Positions 1 through 8,578 of a stretch of 49,594 nt of DNA are shown here, piece by piece. Source of the DNA: Candidatus Gastranaerophilales bacterium (lineage in GTDB: Bacteria > Cyanobacteriota > Vampirovibrionia > Gastranaerophilales > Gastranaerophilaceae); assembly GCA_944323705.1 (NCBI GenBank), contig CALUTM010000008.1, positions 1-49,594 on the forward strand, read 5' to 3'. Both the position numbers and the translations under genes were made by a program. The notes beneath the pieces were generated by a model. The model was not told the origin of the DNA. It saw nothing but the letters and a program-made list of their open reading frames with translations, and did not search any database. The first letter of the stretch is position 1. Every line of letters starts with the position of its first letter.

Positions 1-50
1 ATTCAGAAGGAGCAAAGCGACTGAAGAATCTCTTAAATTTTAACTTCTTA

Positions 51-78
51 TTCACTTAATCACCCCGTCACTTAGTCT
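51..78. repeat. TCACTTAR octamer repeat copy
   Basis: Tandem TCACTTA-type units with a period of about 8 (TTCACTTAATCACC, GTCACTTAGTC). This is one of at least seven copies in the window, all outside recognised genes. Confidence 0.6.
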
Positions 79-87
79 CTTTTTAAT

Positions 88-110
88 GTCGGGCAATGCC
101 CGACCTACAG
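88..110. repeat. GTCGGGCA palindromic repeat copy
   Basis: GTCGGGCA-A-TGCCCGAC is a perfect 8-bp inverted repeat with a one-base loop, followed by CTACAG. Related copies lie at 227-250, 325-350, about 30559-30592 and about 33632-33650. The consensus is CTGTAGG-YCGGGCA-n-TGCCCGAC. Confidence 0.6.
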
Positions 111-226
111 TATTTATTATAAAAAGCCGGATTGCTTCGGACTAATCGTCCTCGCAAAGACAGTAATGGAGATTCTTCGGACTCACTAAAACGGCTATTT
201 TCGTCCTCTGAATAACGTAAGATTAG

Positions 227-250
227 CTGTAGGTCAGTGCACTGCCCGAC
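227..250. repeat. GTCGGGCA-type palindromic repeat copy
   Basis: CTGTAGGTCAGTGCACTG followed by CCCGAC. It is an imperfect palindrome preceded by CTGTAGG, in the opposite orientation to the copy at 88-110. Confidence 0.55.
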
Positions 251-259
251 AAAAATCTA

Positions 260-322
260 TTCACTATTCACTTAGTCACTTTTTTAACCACTACTCACTA
301 CTCACTACTCACTATTCACTAA
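260..322. repeat. TCACTAY heptamer / TCACTTAR octamer array
   Basis: Runs of TCACTAC/TCACTAT with a 7-base period (four consecutive units at about 294-322), preceded by TCACTATTCACTTAGTCACT. No spacers or coding potential. The downstream sequence (325-350) is another CTGTAGG-type palindrome copy. Confidence 0.65.
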
Positions 323-417
323 CTTGTAGGCTGTGGCAATGCCCGCCCTGGGGCTTTGAGAAAGAAATGCCGGAATACTTGTCCCGGCAAAACCTTTCTT
401 ATACCAATATCTTACAT

Positions 418-2952
418 CTAATCTTTTATTTTTAATACTGCCAAAATATCGCTATCGATACTTTCGCAATCACTTCCGTTTAGTTTATTTTCCGCATTAT
501 CATCTTCAGGAATTTTATCTACCCAAGCTACCAGCCTATCATAAGCCGAACCATCGTCTAAGCCATTTAACTTACAATATTCTATTACTAATTGTACAAT
601 TCTTTTGATAGCCTTATGTTTACTTGATTTAAAGTCATATTCTTCTATAATTTGTTCACAAATTGTGTCTGTTCCACATCCTTCCTCTTCTGTGTAATCT
701 TCAATAAAATCTTTGATATTATATACATTAACATAATCAAACAGTATTCCGGCGGCTCTTGTTTCTTCTTCGCCGTTAGTACGTCCCATTAAATCTTCTG
801 CGAACTGCTTTCCGAGGGTCTTCTTATTTCCGGTAGACCAATTTTCAGAGCTGCTAAGAGCTTCAATGTGTTTATCAAGCATATCCTTTGTGATTACTGT
901 ACCTTTAGGAAGTTTTACAATTTTAATAGTTCTTTTACCTTCCTCGGTTGTTACGATAGATTTCAATTTACATTCGGCTGCTAGTACAATTTCACCCTTG
1001 TTGTTTATTTCCATTGTTACATCCTTGCTAGGCAATGTGTAAATACCATTGTCAGCAACTTGACAAGAATAAGTCTCGTCTAATAATTTTACGCTTGCTT
1101 TTTTTGCTTCATTATGTTTTTTTGCTTCAACATTTTCTGCGGAAGGAAATTCATAGCTGCCGTCCAACTCTGTTACATCATCGCTTGTGAGTACACTCAG
1201 ATGTTTTGAACTTCCGTCAGCAAATTTAACATTGCCGTCATTTGATACCGTACCGTTTATTTTAACGAGTTCATTATCCTTTATCATATAGTATTCTTTT
1301 TTACCGTCAGCATTGTTATGTTTTGAGGTATAAACAGTTATACCCTTTGATTTTGCGGCGGACAAATCACTGTACTTAGCAATCTTTCCGTCTTTAATCA
1401 ATTTATCGACTTCAGCGAATGCTTTGTTATAATTTTGAATATCTTCTGCGGTAATGTTTATTTTTTCTACATCAGCAAGTTTCTTTGTAGAACCGTCAAG
1501 CATTGTGCAATTTCCGTCTTTGTCTATTGCTTTTACGTCTTTCAGTTCTACAAGGTTTTCACCGTTTGCCATATAGAAATGTTTTTCTGCGTTATTTGAA
1601 GTTGTTTTTGTTTTAAATACATTTTCATTTGCAGATTTTTCCAAAACAGCCGCATCAACTAAAGCTTCAAGCTTTTCTTCGGGTGTTTCGCATTCACCGT
1701 CAATATCATGAGAAGGTGTTTCTACCTCTTCTTCAGGAATATTATCGGTTTCTACACCGTCAAGATTAATTCCTTCCGCTTCAAGATCTTTCTTTGTTTC
1801 TTTAACAATCAAATTGTCATCAACAAAATCTTTGTCAGTAGAAGAAATGTTGTTGAGGAAGCTGTATTTTGACTTAGCTTCGTTTCTAACCATTTCAGCC
1901 TGCATTAATCTGACGATTGCATAAAGTGTTTCAAATTTATCTGCAACAGCGTTTACGTTATCTTTTGTAAATTTATCGTAATCTGCATTGTCTTTACCTA
2001 AACCTGCAACAGCTTTTTCCAAATTCTGCATAGCTTCTCTCAAATTTTCGCAATCAGAATCAATCTCGGATTCCATTTCAGCTGCTTTGCTTATCAAACT
2101 GCTTGCGAGATTTCTTACAATCTGCCTGTCTACTTCTTTTTCAGCATCGTCGGAATGTATATGGTTTGCACACATACGCAAAATACTTCTGTTTTCGCCT
2201 TCTGTATGTGAATCATTCCAAATGCTTATTACTTGTATTATTTCGTCTTGATTAACTCCTGCACCATAAGTTGCAGCAAGAGTATCCCACTTACCCGCAG
2301 CTAATTCCGTAGATATTTTAGAGAGGTTAGTGCGGATTGTTTTGGTTTCATCGCTGTCATTTTTCTTTGATTTGCTGAATTTGTAACCTGAATTTTCAAG
2401 AGCTTCTTTATATTCGGGAAGTTCTAATAAAGCTTTTTCAAGCTTCTTAGAATTAAGAGTCTTATAGGCTTCCTTCAATGCAAGAAGTTTTTCATCAGAA
2501 GTACCTGTTTTACCCAAAGCATCCTTTATTGCTTGAGTTTCACCGTACATATCTTTGTATTTATTAATCAAAGCTTTTAAAGCATCGTATTCGAGGTTGT
2601 CGGAAGATGTGCTGCTGTTTCCGCCGTTATTTCTCCACGGATTAAAATTACCCCATGGGTTGTTCCACATATTGCCCCAGTTGAATCCGCCGTTATTTCC
2701 GCCCCAATTCATCCAATTACCATTATTAAAAGACTGTATAGTCTGTTGGATGGCTAACATAGGATTGAGTAAATTATTACCCCAGGTGACAAATTCAGGA
2801 AATTCATAACAAGCCGTATTAATTGACGGAGTCATAAATAGCATACTTTTTGTTCTATTTTTTTGAAGCTGTTGATTCCAAAGAAGATTTATTGAATCAG
2901 ACGGCCATTGACTTGTCATTGCATGATTTATTCCTGAATAATAAAATGTCAT
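418..2952 (-). CDS. Large cytoplasmic-type protein of unknown function, internally duplicated
   Basis: 844 aa, not recognised. There is no signal peptide or membrane segment. Residues about 78-115 are extremely Asn/Trp/Gly-rich (repeated NWG, NNGG, WGNM). Residues 120-400 are charged and probably helical; 400-425 are acidic. Two copies of a ~50-residue unit lie at about 448-497 and 541-590, both reading roughly K-x-x-(Y)-YM-x-(N)-x-E-LV-x-(I/L) ... DG-(N)-x-x-DGS-x-K-L. An acidic C-terminal region follows from about 740. The start ATG has AGAGGA about 12 nt upstream; a second Met at residue 12 is possible. It is transcribed alone, divergent from the RHH gene. A structural or secreted-effector role is possible but not shown. 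Confidence 0.75.
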   Translation of the reverse strand: MTFYYSGINHAMTSQWPSDSINLLWNQQLQKNRTKSMLFMTPSINTACYEFPEFVTWGNNLLNPMLAIQQTIQSFNNGNWMNWGGNNGGFNWGNMWNNPWGNFNPWRNNGGNSSTSSDNLEYDALKALINKYKDMYGETQAIKDALGKTGTSDEKLLALKEAYKTLNSKKLEKALLELPEYKEALENSGYKFSKSKKNDSDETKTIRTNLSKISTELAAGKWDTLAATYGAGVNQDEIIQVISIWNDSHTEGENRSILRMCANHIHSDDAEKEVDRQIVRNLASSLISKAAEMESEIDSDCENLREAMQNLEKAVAGLGKDNADYDKFTKDNVNAVADKFETLYAIVRLMQAEMVRNEAKSKYSFLNNISSTDKDFVDDNLIVKETKKDLEAEGINLDGVETDNIPEEEVETPSHDIDGECETPEEKLEALVDAAVLEKSANENVFKTKTTSNNAEKHFYMANGENLVELKDVKAIDKDGNCTMLDGSTKKLADVEKINITAEDIQNYNKAFAEVDKLIKDGKIAKYSDLSAAKSKGITVYTSKHNNADGKKEYYMIKDNELVKINGTVSNDGNVKFADGSSKHLSVLTSDDVTELDGSYEFPSAENVEAKKHNEAKKASVKLLDETYSCQVADNGIYTLPSKDVTMEINNKGEIVLAAECKLKSIVTTEEGKRTIKIVKLPKGTVITKDMLDKHIEALSSSENWSTGNKKTLGKQFAEDLMGRTNGEEETRAAGILFDYVNVYNIKDFIEDYTEEEGCGTDTICEQIIEEYDFKSSKHKAIKRIVQLVIEYCKLNGLDDGSAYDRLVAWVDKIPEDDNAENKLNGSDCESIDSDILAVLKIKD

Positions 2953-3129
2953 AATACAAATATCCTCTTTTTTATACTCTTATATATATAAAGTAGATAA
3001 ATTCTTTGAAATTGCGTTTTTAATTATTTTTCTTAACAATTCTTTACATGTTTAGTTTGCTGAAATAAAATCTGTTAATTTTGGATTTCTTTCGTTGCCG
3101 TTTTACAAAAATATAAAACTGATATACTC

Positions 3130-3157
3130 TTGCAATAAATTATTTGTATGATATAAT
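3130..3157 (+). promoter_or_regulatory. Promoter of the ribbon-helix-helix gene
   Basis: TTGCAA (-35), 16 bp, TATAAT (-10) with an extended TGA element. It lies about 25 nt before the ATG at 3182, which has a GGAGGG Shine-Dalgarno. Confidence 0.65.
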
Positions 3158-3181
3158 GGAGTATTACTGTATGGAGGGAAT

Positions 3182-3370
3182 ATGGCAAGAGTATTAATTT
3201 CAATGTCTAATGATTTTCTTACCAAAGTCGACAGTGTCGCAAATTCTGAACAAAGAACCAGAAGTGAATTGATTAGAGAAGCACTTCGTGTTTATATAAA
3301 ACGTAACAAAATATCCAACAATCTCAAAGCTGAAGAGAATGCAAATATTTTAACCGAACTGCTCGGGTAA
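3182..3370 (+). CDS. Ribbon-helix-helix (CopG/Arc-like) DNA-binding protein
   Basis: 62 aa. The N-terminal strand MARVLISMSNDFLTKVD followed by a helix-turn-helix with RSELIREALRVYI is the classic RHH layout (beta strand, then two helices), as in CopG and NikR N-domains or antitoxins. No toxin partner follows it. The next 220 bp hold a perfect 22-bp palindrome (3392-3413), which could be its own operator or a terminator stem. A strong promoter and GGAGGG ribosome site precede it. The family assignment is firm; targets are unknown. It could be an orphan antitoxin or a transcriptional regulator of the divergent 844-aa gene. Confidence 0.85.
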   Translation: MARVLISMSNDFLTKVDSVANSEQRTRSELIREALRVYIKRNKISNNLKAEENANILTELLG

Positions 3371-3391
3371 TAAACTGTCACAATAATAAAA

Positions 3392-3413
3392 ACTGACTCA
3401 AATTTGAGTCAGT
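3392..3413. promoter_or_regulatory. Perfect 22-bp palindrome downstream of the RHH gene
   Basis: ACTGACTCAAA/TTTGAGTCAGT, perfect over 11+11 bases, followed by only a weak T run (TATTTTCTC). Either an operator for a dimeric repressor or a poor terminator. The remaining bases to 3545 show no gene. Confidence 0.5.
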
Positions 3414-3545
3414 ATAACTATTTTCTCTAATAATTTTGGGAGGAGATTTGGGGATAGTTGATACATGGCATGCTACTATAAATTTTTAAATCATGATATG
3501 TCATGTCAAAAAAGTTTTACAAAAATTTACAATTCCTATTGCCGC

Positions 3546-3568
3546 ATTCACTTATTCACTTTCACAAA
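3546..3568. repeat. TCACTTAT repeat copy
   Basis: ATTCACTTATTCACTTTCAC, two to three units of the TCACTTA-type repeat in the leader of the TPR gene. Confidence 0.45.
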
Positions 3569-3569
3569 C

Positions 3570-3578
3570 TGTTATAGT
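3570..3578 (+). promoter_or_regulatory. Extended -10 element of the TPR gene
   Basis: TGT-TATAGT ends 11 nt before the ATG at 3590 and no Shine-Dalgarno is present. The transcript leader would be only about 5 nt or absent. Confidence 0.45.
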
Positions 3579-3589
3579 AATATATTGTT

Positions 3590-5713
3590 ATGAGAAAAAA
3601 AATATTCATTTGTTGTTTGGTTATATGTGCGGGGTTAATGCAGCAGCCTGTTTTTAGTGCACAGACCGGGGCTTTTGCACAGCACTACAATGCCGCACAA
3701 AATTACTTAATGCAAAGCCAATATTCTTCCGCTATCGTTGAATTTAGAAAAGCTTTGAGAATTAATTATCTTGATAATTCGGCAAGAATAGGGCTTATTA
3801 ATGCATACCTTGCAAGGGCGACTTACTATGCCAATCAGGAAAAAAATTATGACAAAGCGGCAAATGATTTCAGGAGTGCATTATGCTATCTGAAAATATA
3901 TCCCGAAAAAGAACAAACCGTTCAAAACTCTGCGGGTATGATAGCCTCCGCAACCGAGAATTTAAATCAATGTTTAAAAGTAATAAGTTTTGATACAACC
4001 GCATCTTCAAGATACAAACGTGCGGAAGAATTGCGGGCTATGGGAAATTTCTCCGCCTCTGTTTATGAATTTTCACAGGCGGCGAAAAACGAAAAACTTG
4101 CAGGAGACGCCAACATCCAAATAGCGGATTTACTAAAGCTCCTCGGAAACGAGCCGCGGTCTGCGTATTATTATCAAATTGCGTTGGATTTGAAACCCAA
4201 TGACGGAGTTTTGAGGATGAAATATGCAAGAACCCTCGATAAATTGGGACGATATGATGAGGCGGTTACACAATATAATGAAGCTCTTGCAAACTCAAAA
4301 GGTGATATGGAGGTTTTGTACGCATTAGAGAGAATATATCTCAAAAAACTTGCCCAAACACCAAGCGATGCGGAACTTAATGCAAATTTAGGTGCCATAA
4401 AACAGGCTCAGGGGGATTTTGAGACCGCACTGAGTTATTACGGAAAAGCCGAACAGATTAACCCGAGCAATGTTACGACAAGGCTTAACGTCGGAACACT
4501 TTTTCAACAGCGAAGAGAGTATCAAAAAGCCATCCAGTCTTATGATTCAGTTCTGACCTTGTATCCAAACAACACACAGGCACTTCTTTATAAGGCTCAG
4601 GTTTTTAAAGAAATGGGCGATAACAAAACCGCAATGAATTTATATAAAAAGATTTTGTCCATAGATCCTAATCACTCTGCTGCAAAAGCTGAAATAGCGG
4701 GCGTTATGAAAGAGGCACTTTCACCTTCCGAATATATTGACTATATGGCGAAAAACGGCAGTGCAAGCGAATTGTATGATTATGCATACAAATTACATCA
4801 GGATAACAAAATTGATGAGGCTATTAACGGATACAAAGCGGTTATTGAAAAGGACAACACAAATGTTAATGCGTACGTTAACCTTGCAATCTGTTATGCA
4901 TCAAAAAATGATTACAATAGTGCAGTAAGCACCCTAAATACGGCAAAAACAAAATTTCCCGCAAACAACCTTGTTTTGAAAACATTACAAAGCGTTCAGC
5001 AGGACTCTGCCTCCTCTAAGCTTGCAGTTGCTTCGCAAAGCTATGAAAACAAAGATTATCAAAGAGCGGTTCAGCAGTATTTGGCAATAAATCCTGCAAC
5101 GGAGGACTCACTGCTCGGAGCTGCGGCATCTTATCAGGCACTTGGAGATTATAACAGTGCAATAGAGTATTACAAAAAAGCAGAGAACATTAATCCGAAT
5201 AACGCGGAAATACCTTATTACATCGGTTATCTGTATTCAGAACAACAGAACTGGGCTCTTGCCGAGACATACTTAAAAAAAGCCGTTGCCAAAAACCCCG
5301 ACTCGGAGGCAAAAAATTTGCTTTCTTATGTCACCCAAAACGGCTCTGTATCTATTCTTAACGAAGGAATAGATTTGTATGAAAAAAATAACTACCCGAG
5401 TGCTTTGGCAAAATTTAACGAGGTTTTGAAAAAAGAGGCAAATAATGCTTACGCATATTATTACAGGGGATTAATATACGATGAGCAAAAACAAACTAAA
5501 CTTGCAATAAACGACTATCTTAATGTCTTAAAATATTCTAATGAATTCCCGATTGCTAATTATATGCTTGCTGTAGATTATGATATTCTGAATAACTACA
5601 AAGATGCATTCAGGTATTATCAAAAATTTATTTCGGTTTACACAACCGATGACGAGTATTTAAAATATGCAAAGTCCAGAATTGAAGAATTGAGACCTTA
5701 TGCCGGCGGATAG
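3590..5713 (+). CDS. Exported tetratricopeptide-repeat (TPR) protein
   Basis: 707 aa. Residues 1-23 form a signal peptide (MRKK, hydrophobic core, cleavage probably after VFSA). The rest is about a dozen TPR units of 34 residues, with recurring A-x-x-x-Y-x-x-A-L and P-x-N/D signatures (for example about residues 185-365 and 475-560), ending in a further TPR block. Such proteins act as periplasmic or envelope scaffolds; no catalytic domain is visible. The ATG has no ribosome site. The 3' end overlaps the dihydrouridine synthase start by 14 nt, so the two are probably co-transcribed, though no functional link is obvious. Confidence 0.85.
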   Translation: MRKKIFICCLVICAGLMQQPVFSAQTGAFAQHYNAAQNYLMQSQYSSAIVEFRKALRINYLDNSARIGLINAYLARATYYANQEKNYDKAANDFRSALCYLKIYPEKEQTVQNSAGMIASATENLNQCLKVISFDTTASSRYKRAEELRAMGNFSASVYEFSQAAKNEKLAGDANIQIADLLKLLGNEPRSAYYYQIALDLKPNDGVLRMKYARTLDKLGRYDEAVTQYNEALANSKGDMEVLYALERIYLKKLAQTPSDAELNANLGAIKQAQGDFETALSYYGKAEQINPSNVTTRLNVGTLFQQRREYQKAIQSYDSVLTLYPNNTQALLYKAQVFKEMGDNKTAMNLYKKILSIDPNHSAAKAEIAGVMKEALSPSEYIDYMAKNGSASELYDYAYKLHQDNKIDEAINGYKAVIEKDNTNVNAYVNLAICYASKNDYNSAVSTLNTAKTKFPANNLVLKTLQSVQQDSASSKLAVASQSYENKDYQRAVQQYLAINPATEDSLLGAAASYQALGDYNSAIEYYKKAENINPNNAEIPYYIGYLYSEQQNWALAETYLKKAVAKNPDSEAKNLLSYVTQNGSVSILNEGIDLYEKNNYPSALAKFNEVLKKEANNAYAYYYRGLIYDEQKQTKLAINDYLNVLKYSNEFPIANYMLAVDYDILNNYKDAFRYYQKFISVYTTDDEYLKYAKSRIEELRPYAGG

Positions 5714-6665
5714 TAAAGTTAAAAATTTAATTTCAAGCAGAGTTTCACTGGCACCGATGGCGGGAATTACCGACTATGTTTTGCGGTCTCTTGTCCGGGA
5801 ATATTCTCCCGACTGTCTTGTAACAACGGAGATGATAAGTTCGGAAGCGTTGAATCAGGTCAAAGACACCGTAATTACCGCACGTGACGAAAATCACTCA
5901 CCGATATCATATCAGCTTAGCGGACATAAGCCGCAAATGATTGCAAACTGTGCCAAATACCTTGAAAAATTTGCCGATATGATTGATATAAATATGGGTT
6001 GCCCCGTAAACAAAGTTGTAAAAGGCACTGACGGATGTGCTCTTATGAAGCACCCGGACTTGGCTGCGGAAATTGTAAGAACGGTAAAATCCGAAATTTC
6101 AATCCCGCTCAGCGTAAAATTCAGACTGGGCTATACTTTTGACGAATTAAACTTTGTAGAATTCGGTCAGACAATGCAAGAAGCAGGTGCTGATTTTATC
6201 ACAATCCACGGCAGAACCCGTTCTCAGATGTACGGAGGAAAAGCCGATTGGAAAAGGATTGCAGAGTTAAAACGTAACGTGGATATTCCCGTATTTGCTA
6301 ACGGAGACGTTATCTCACCAGAAAGTGCCGCCGAATGCCTTGAACAGTCGCAGGCGGACGGAGTAGCTGTCGGAAGAGGAGCTCTGGGAGACCCGTCCTT
6401 ATTATACAGAATAGAACAATACATTAACAGGGGAATTTATTTACCCCCGCCGACTCTGGAAGAAAAAATTGAAACTCTAAAAAAACATATCCTCAAAGAG
6501 ATTGAACTCAGAGGAGAAGACGTTGGTATTAAATTTTGCAGAAAGTTTATCCCGTACTATCTTGTCGGATTTCCGGGAGCATCCAAACTCCGGGGTGAAT
6601 TGGTGCTTATGGAGGACTTTAAGAAGATTTGTTCAACACTGGATGGTATTCTTGTTAAATTCTAA
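5700..6665 (+). CDS. dus: tRNA-dihydrouridine synthase
   Basis: 321 aa, FMN-dependent TIM barrel that reduces uridine to dihydrouridine in the tRNA D-loop. Seen in order: APMAGITD near residue 18 (FMN site), MGCPVNK with the catalytic Cys101, SVKFRLG, IHGRTRSQMYGG (FMN/substrate loop), NGDV and VGRGALGDP (phosphate binding). Length and motifs fit the DusB-like family (COG0042); which tRNA position it modifies cannot be decided. It starts inside the end of the TPR gene (translational coupling). Its 3' end overlaps fmt by 11 nt tail-to-tail. Confidence 0.93.
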   Translation: MPADSKVKNLISSRVSLAPMAGITDYVLRSLVREYSPDCLVTTEMISSEALNQVKDTVITARDENHSPISYQLSGHKPQMIANCAKYLEKFADMIDINMGCPVNKVVKGTDGCALMKHPDLAAEIVRTVKSEISIPLSVKFRLGYTFDELNFVEFGQTMQEAGADFITIHGRTRSQMYGGKADWKRIAELKRNVDIPVFANGDVISPESAAECLEQSQADGVAVGRGALGDPSLLYRIEQYINRGIYLPPPTLEEKIETLKKHILKEIELRGEDVGIKFCRKFIPYYLVGFPGASKLRGELVLMEDFKKICSTLDGILVKF

Positions 6666-7572
6666 GTCCGTTTGCCCAGTCTTTGGCTAACATTTCACCC
6701 TTGCCCTCAGGTTTAACCTTTATAAGTCTCAACAGCCCCTTACCTGTTTTTACGTCTATTCCCGCTTTCGAAACCCTTACAAAATCACCCGCAAGACCCT
6801 CTGCATCCTCATCAAGCGGTATCGTTTCCATTACTTTAATAATCTTGTTATTATGTTCAAAATACGCTCCCGGGCACTTGTAAACCCCGCGTACGAGATT
6901 ATGAATTTCCTCCGCCGATTTATTCCAATCAATTTTGCACTCTTCTTTCTTAAGTTTGTCGGCAAAACAAACCCCTTCTTCGCACTGACAAGTCGGCTTT
7001 ATGGTTCCGGCTTTTAATCCGATAAGAGTTTCTTCCAACAATTGGGGAGATTTTTCCGCACATATATCAAAAAGCTCGACGCAATTCATATTCGGGGTAA
7101 TATCTATCGGATAGGTGAGACATATATCCCCGCAATCCAACCCTAACTCGGTAATCATTGTACAAATCCCCGTCTGCGTTTCCCCGTTCATAATCGCACG
7201 CTGAATAGGATTTGCTCCGCGATATTTGGGTAGTAGAGAAACATGAAGGTTTACCGTTGCATATTTGGGAATATCCAAAACCTCCTGCGAAAGAATTTGT
7301 CCGAAGGCGAAAGTCACAAAAAAGTCCGGTTTTAATTCCCGTAAACTTTCAATAACATCAGGCTCTTTCCTGATTGATTTCGGCTGAAAATACTTTATTC
7401 CATGCTCCAATGCAAATTGCTTTACAGGGCTTGGCACAAGTTTATGACCGCGTCCCGAAGGTTTGTCAGGCTGAGTTACAACCGCCATGACATTAAACTT
7501 GTCGGAATTATAAAAATGCTCTAACGACTTAAGTCCGATATCAGGTGTTCCGAAAAATACTATATTAATCAT
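6655..7572 (-). CDS. fmt: Methionyl-tRNA formyltransferase
   Basis: 305 aa. Transfers a formyl group from 10-formyl-THF to initiator Met-tRNA. Visible: N-terminal FFGTP nucleotide-like fold, the catalytic set Asn108, His110 (NLHVSLLPKYRGANPIQ) and Asp146 (LDCGD), and a C-terminal OB-like domain ending GKGEMLAKDWANG. It follows def with an 8-nt overlap, the standard def-fmt pair in which Fmt adds and Def removes the N-formyl group. Length is normal for the family. Confidence 0.96.
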   Translation of the reverse strand: MINIVFFGTPDIGLKSLEHFYNSDKFNVMAVVTQPDKPSGRGHKLVPSPVKQFALEHGIKYFQPKSIRKEPDVIESLRELKPDFFVTFAFGQILSQEVLDIPKYATVNLHVSLLPKYRGANPIQRAIMNGETQTGICTMITELGLDCGDICLTYPIDITPNMNCVELFDICAEKSPQLLEETLIGLKAGTIKPTCQCEEGVCFADKLKKEECKIDWNKSAEEIHNLVRGVYKCPGAYFEHNNKIIKVMETIPLDEDAEGLAGDFVRVSKAGIDVKTGKGLLRLIKVKPEGKGEMLAKDWANGLRI

Positions 7573-8155
7573 TCTTTTCTGTTTTTTCCTTCAAAAGTAT
7601 GTCGATTTCCTCTGAAAGTTTCGGTTCGTCCAAGATTTTATCCAATTCTATACTCGGAAGATTGCATTTTTTCAAAACTTCTTCCGCCTCAAACCGATTT
7701 ATAACATGGTCAATAAAAAGTATTCCGTCCAGATGATCAAATTCATGCTGAATCGCTCTTGCAAGCAGCGTCCCGTCCTTTGCCTCAAGTACAAACGAGC
7801 GTCCGTGTCTGTCAAGTGCTTTAACCATAACATTTGCATATCGTTTTACATCCGTAAACGCTTCGGGAAAGCTCAAGCAGCCTTCGTGGCTGATTACTGC
7901 ACCCGATTTTTTAATAATTTTAGGGTTGATAAAAACCATCGGATTGAGCGGTTCATCACCAGTAGAAACATCTATTACAAATACTCTGTAATTTTCTCCG
8001 ATTTGAGGAGCCGCAAGACCTACGCCGTTTTGGGCATACATCGTATCCAACAAATCCGCAACCAGATTTTTTATTTTTTGTGAAACCTTATGCACCTCTT
8101 TTGAAGTCTCTCGCAGTGAAGGCTCACCATACTTTACAACTTTTCTTATTGACAT
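7565..8155 (-). CDS. def: Peptide deformylase
   Basis: 196 aa metalloenzyme that removes the formyl group from nascent proteins. All three signature motifs are present: GVGLAAPQIG (Gln51), EGCLSFPE (metal ligand Cys93) and QHEFDHLDG (metal ligands His137 and His141, catalytic Glu138). The C-terminal extension after IDH is rich in Glu/Lys. A good Shine-Dalgarno (AGAGGT) precedes the ATG. First gene of a def-fmt operon, divergent from the small secreted protein at 8225. Confidence 0.97.
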   Translation of the reverse strand: MSIRKVVKYGEPSLRETSKEVHKVSQKIKNLVADLLDTMYAQNGVGLAAPQIGENYRVFVIDVSTGDEPLNPMVFINPKIIKKSGAVISHEGCLSFPEAFTDVKRYANVMVKALDRHGRSFVLEAKDGTLLARAIQHEFDHLDGILFIDHVINRFEAEEVLKKCNLPSIELDKILDEPKLSEEIDILLKEKTEKND

Positions 8156-8209
8156 ATTATTACCTCTAAAAGTAGTTTAACATAAAAAAGAGATGTTTTC
8201 GAAAAAAGA

Positions 8210-8218
8210 TGGTAAAAT
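8210..8218 (+). promoter_or_regulatory. Extended -10 of a predicted leaderless gene
   Basis: TGG-TAAAAT, then six bases, then ATG at 8225, with no Shine-Dalgarno. Transcription would begin at or within a base of the start codon. Confidence 0.55.
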
Positions 8219-8224
8219 ATAAAC

Positions 8225-8578
8225 ATGAAACGAATTTTAATAACACTGGTTATACTCCTTGTCTCTGCAAACCAAATTTTGGCATCCGCAATGAAAATCT
8301 ATGATAAAGACGGTTTTCGTTTGGGCGTATGCAAAAAAAACGGAGAGCAATTTGAAGCATACGACCTGAACGGAAAAGCTATACTAAAGGACGCCCTTAA
8401 TAATAATGTACCCGCAAACGAGTTATATTTTTACGACCGAAACGGTAACCTTATAAGATTTTCAAACGAAAAACGCACCATAGCTCCCGTAAATATAGAG
8501 ATTACAGAGCCTGAGCACGTAATATTAAAAGGTCCTATCTACGGCAACTATCGCCGAAAACTCCAAAAATCCCTCTGA
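8225..8578 (+). CDS. Small secreted protein of unknown function
   Basis: 117 aa. A clear signal peptide (MKRILITLVILLVSANQILA, cleavage about residue 20) is followed by a ~95-residue domain with repeated 'YDxxG' turns (IYDKDGFRLG, YDLNGKAI, YDRNGNLI). This suggests a small beta-rich periplasmic protein with YD-repeat-like hairpins. Not recognised. The -10 box abuts the ATG, so the mRNA is probably leaderless. The last 31 nt overlap trkH tail-to-tail. Confidence 0.7.
   Translation: MKRILITLVILLVSANQILASAMKIYDKDGFRLGVCKKNGEQFEAYDLNGKAILKDALNNNVPANELYFYDRNGNLIRFSNEKRTIAPVNIEITEPEHVILKGPIYGNYRRKLQKSL

Larger units (their letters stand above)
1..230. repeat. Dispersed MITE-like repeat, reverse orientation, with nested insertions
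   Basis: Positions 1-34 match the reverse complement of the right arm of the element at 33399-33496 (ATTCAGAAGGAG..GACTGAAGAATCTC). Positions about 165-215 match the reverse complement of its left arm (GGAGATTCTTCGG..GGCTATTTTCG..CTCTGAATAACG). About 130 bp lie between the arms and hold other repeat types: TCACTTA octamers at 51-78 and a GTCGGGCA-type palindrome at 88-110. The simplest reading is one inverted element invaded by other short repeats. No gene is seen in 1-417. The element is cut by the window edge. Confidence 0.6.

Noticed and set aside
260-322. CRISPR array
   Set aside because: The TCACTAY units are 7-8 bp with no spacers of unique sequence and no cas genes nearby.
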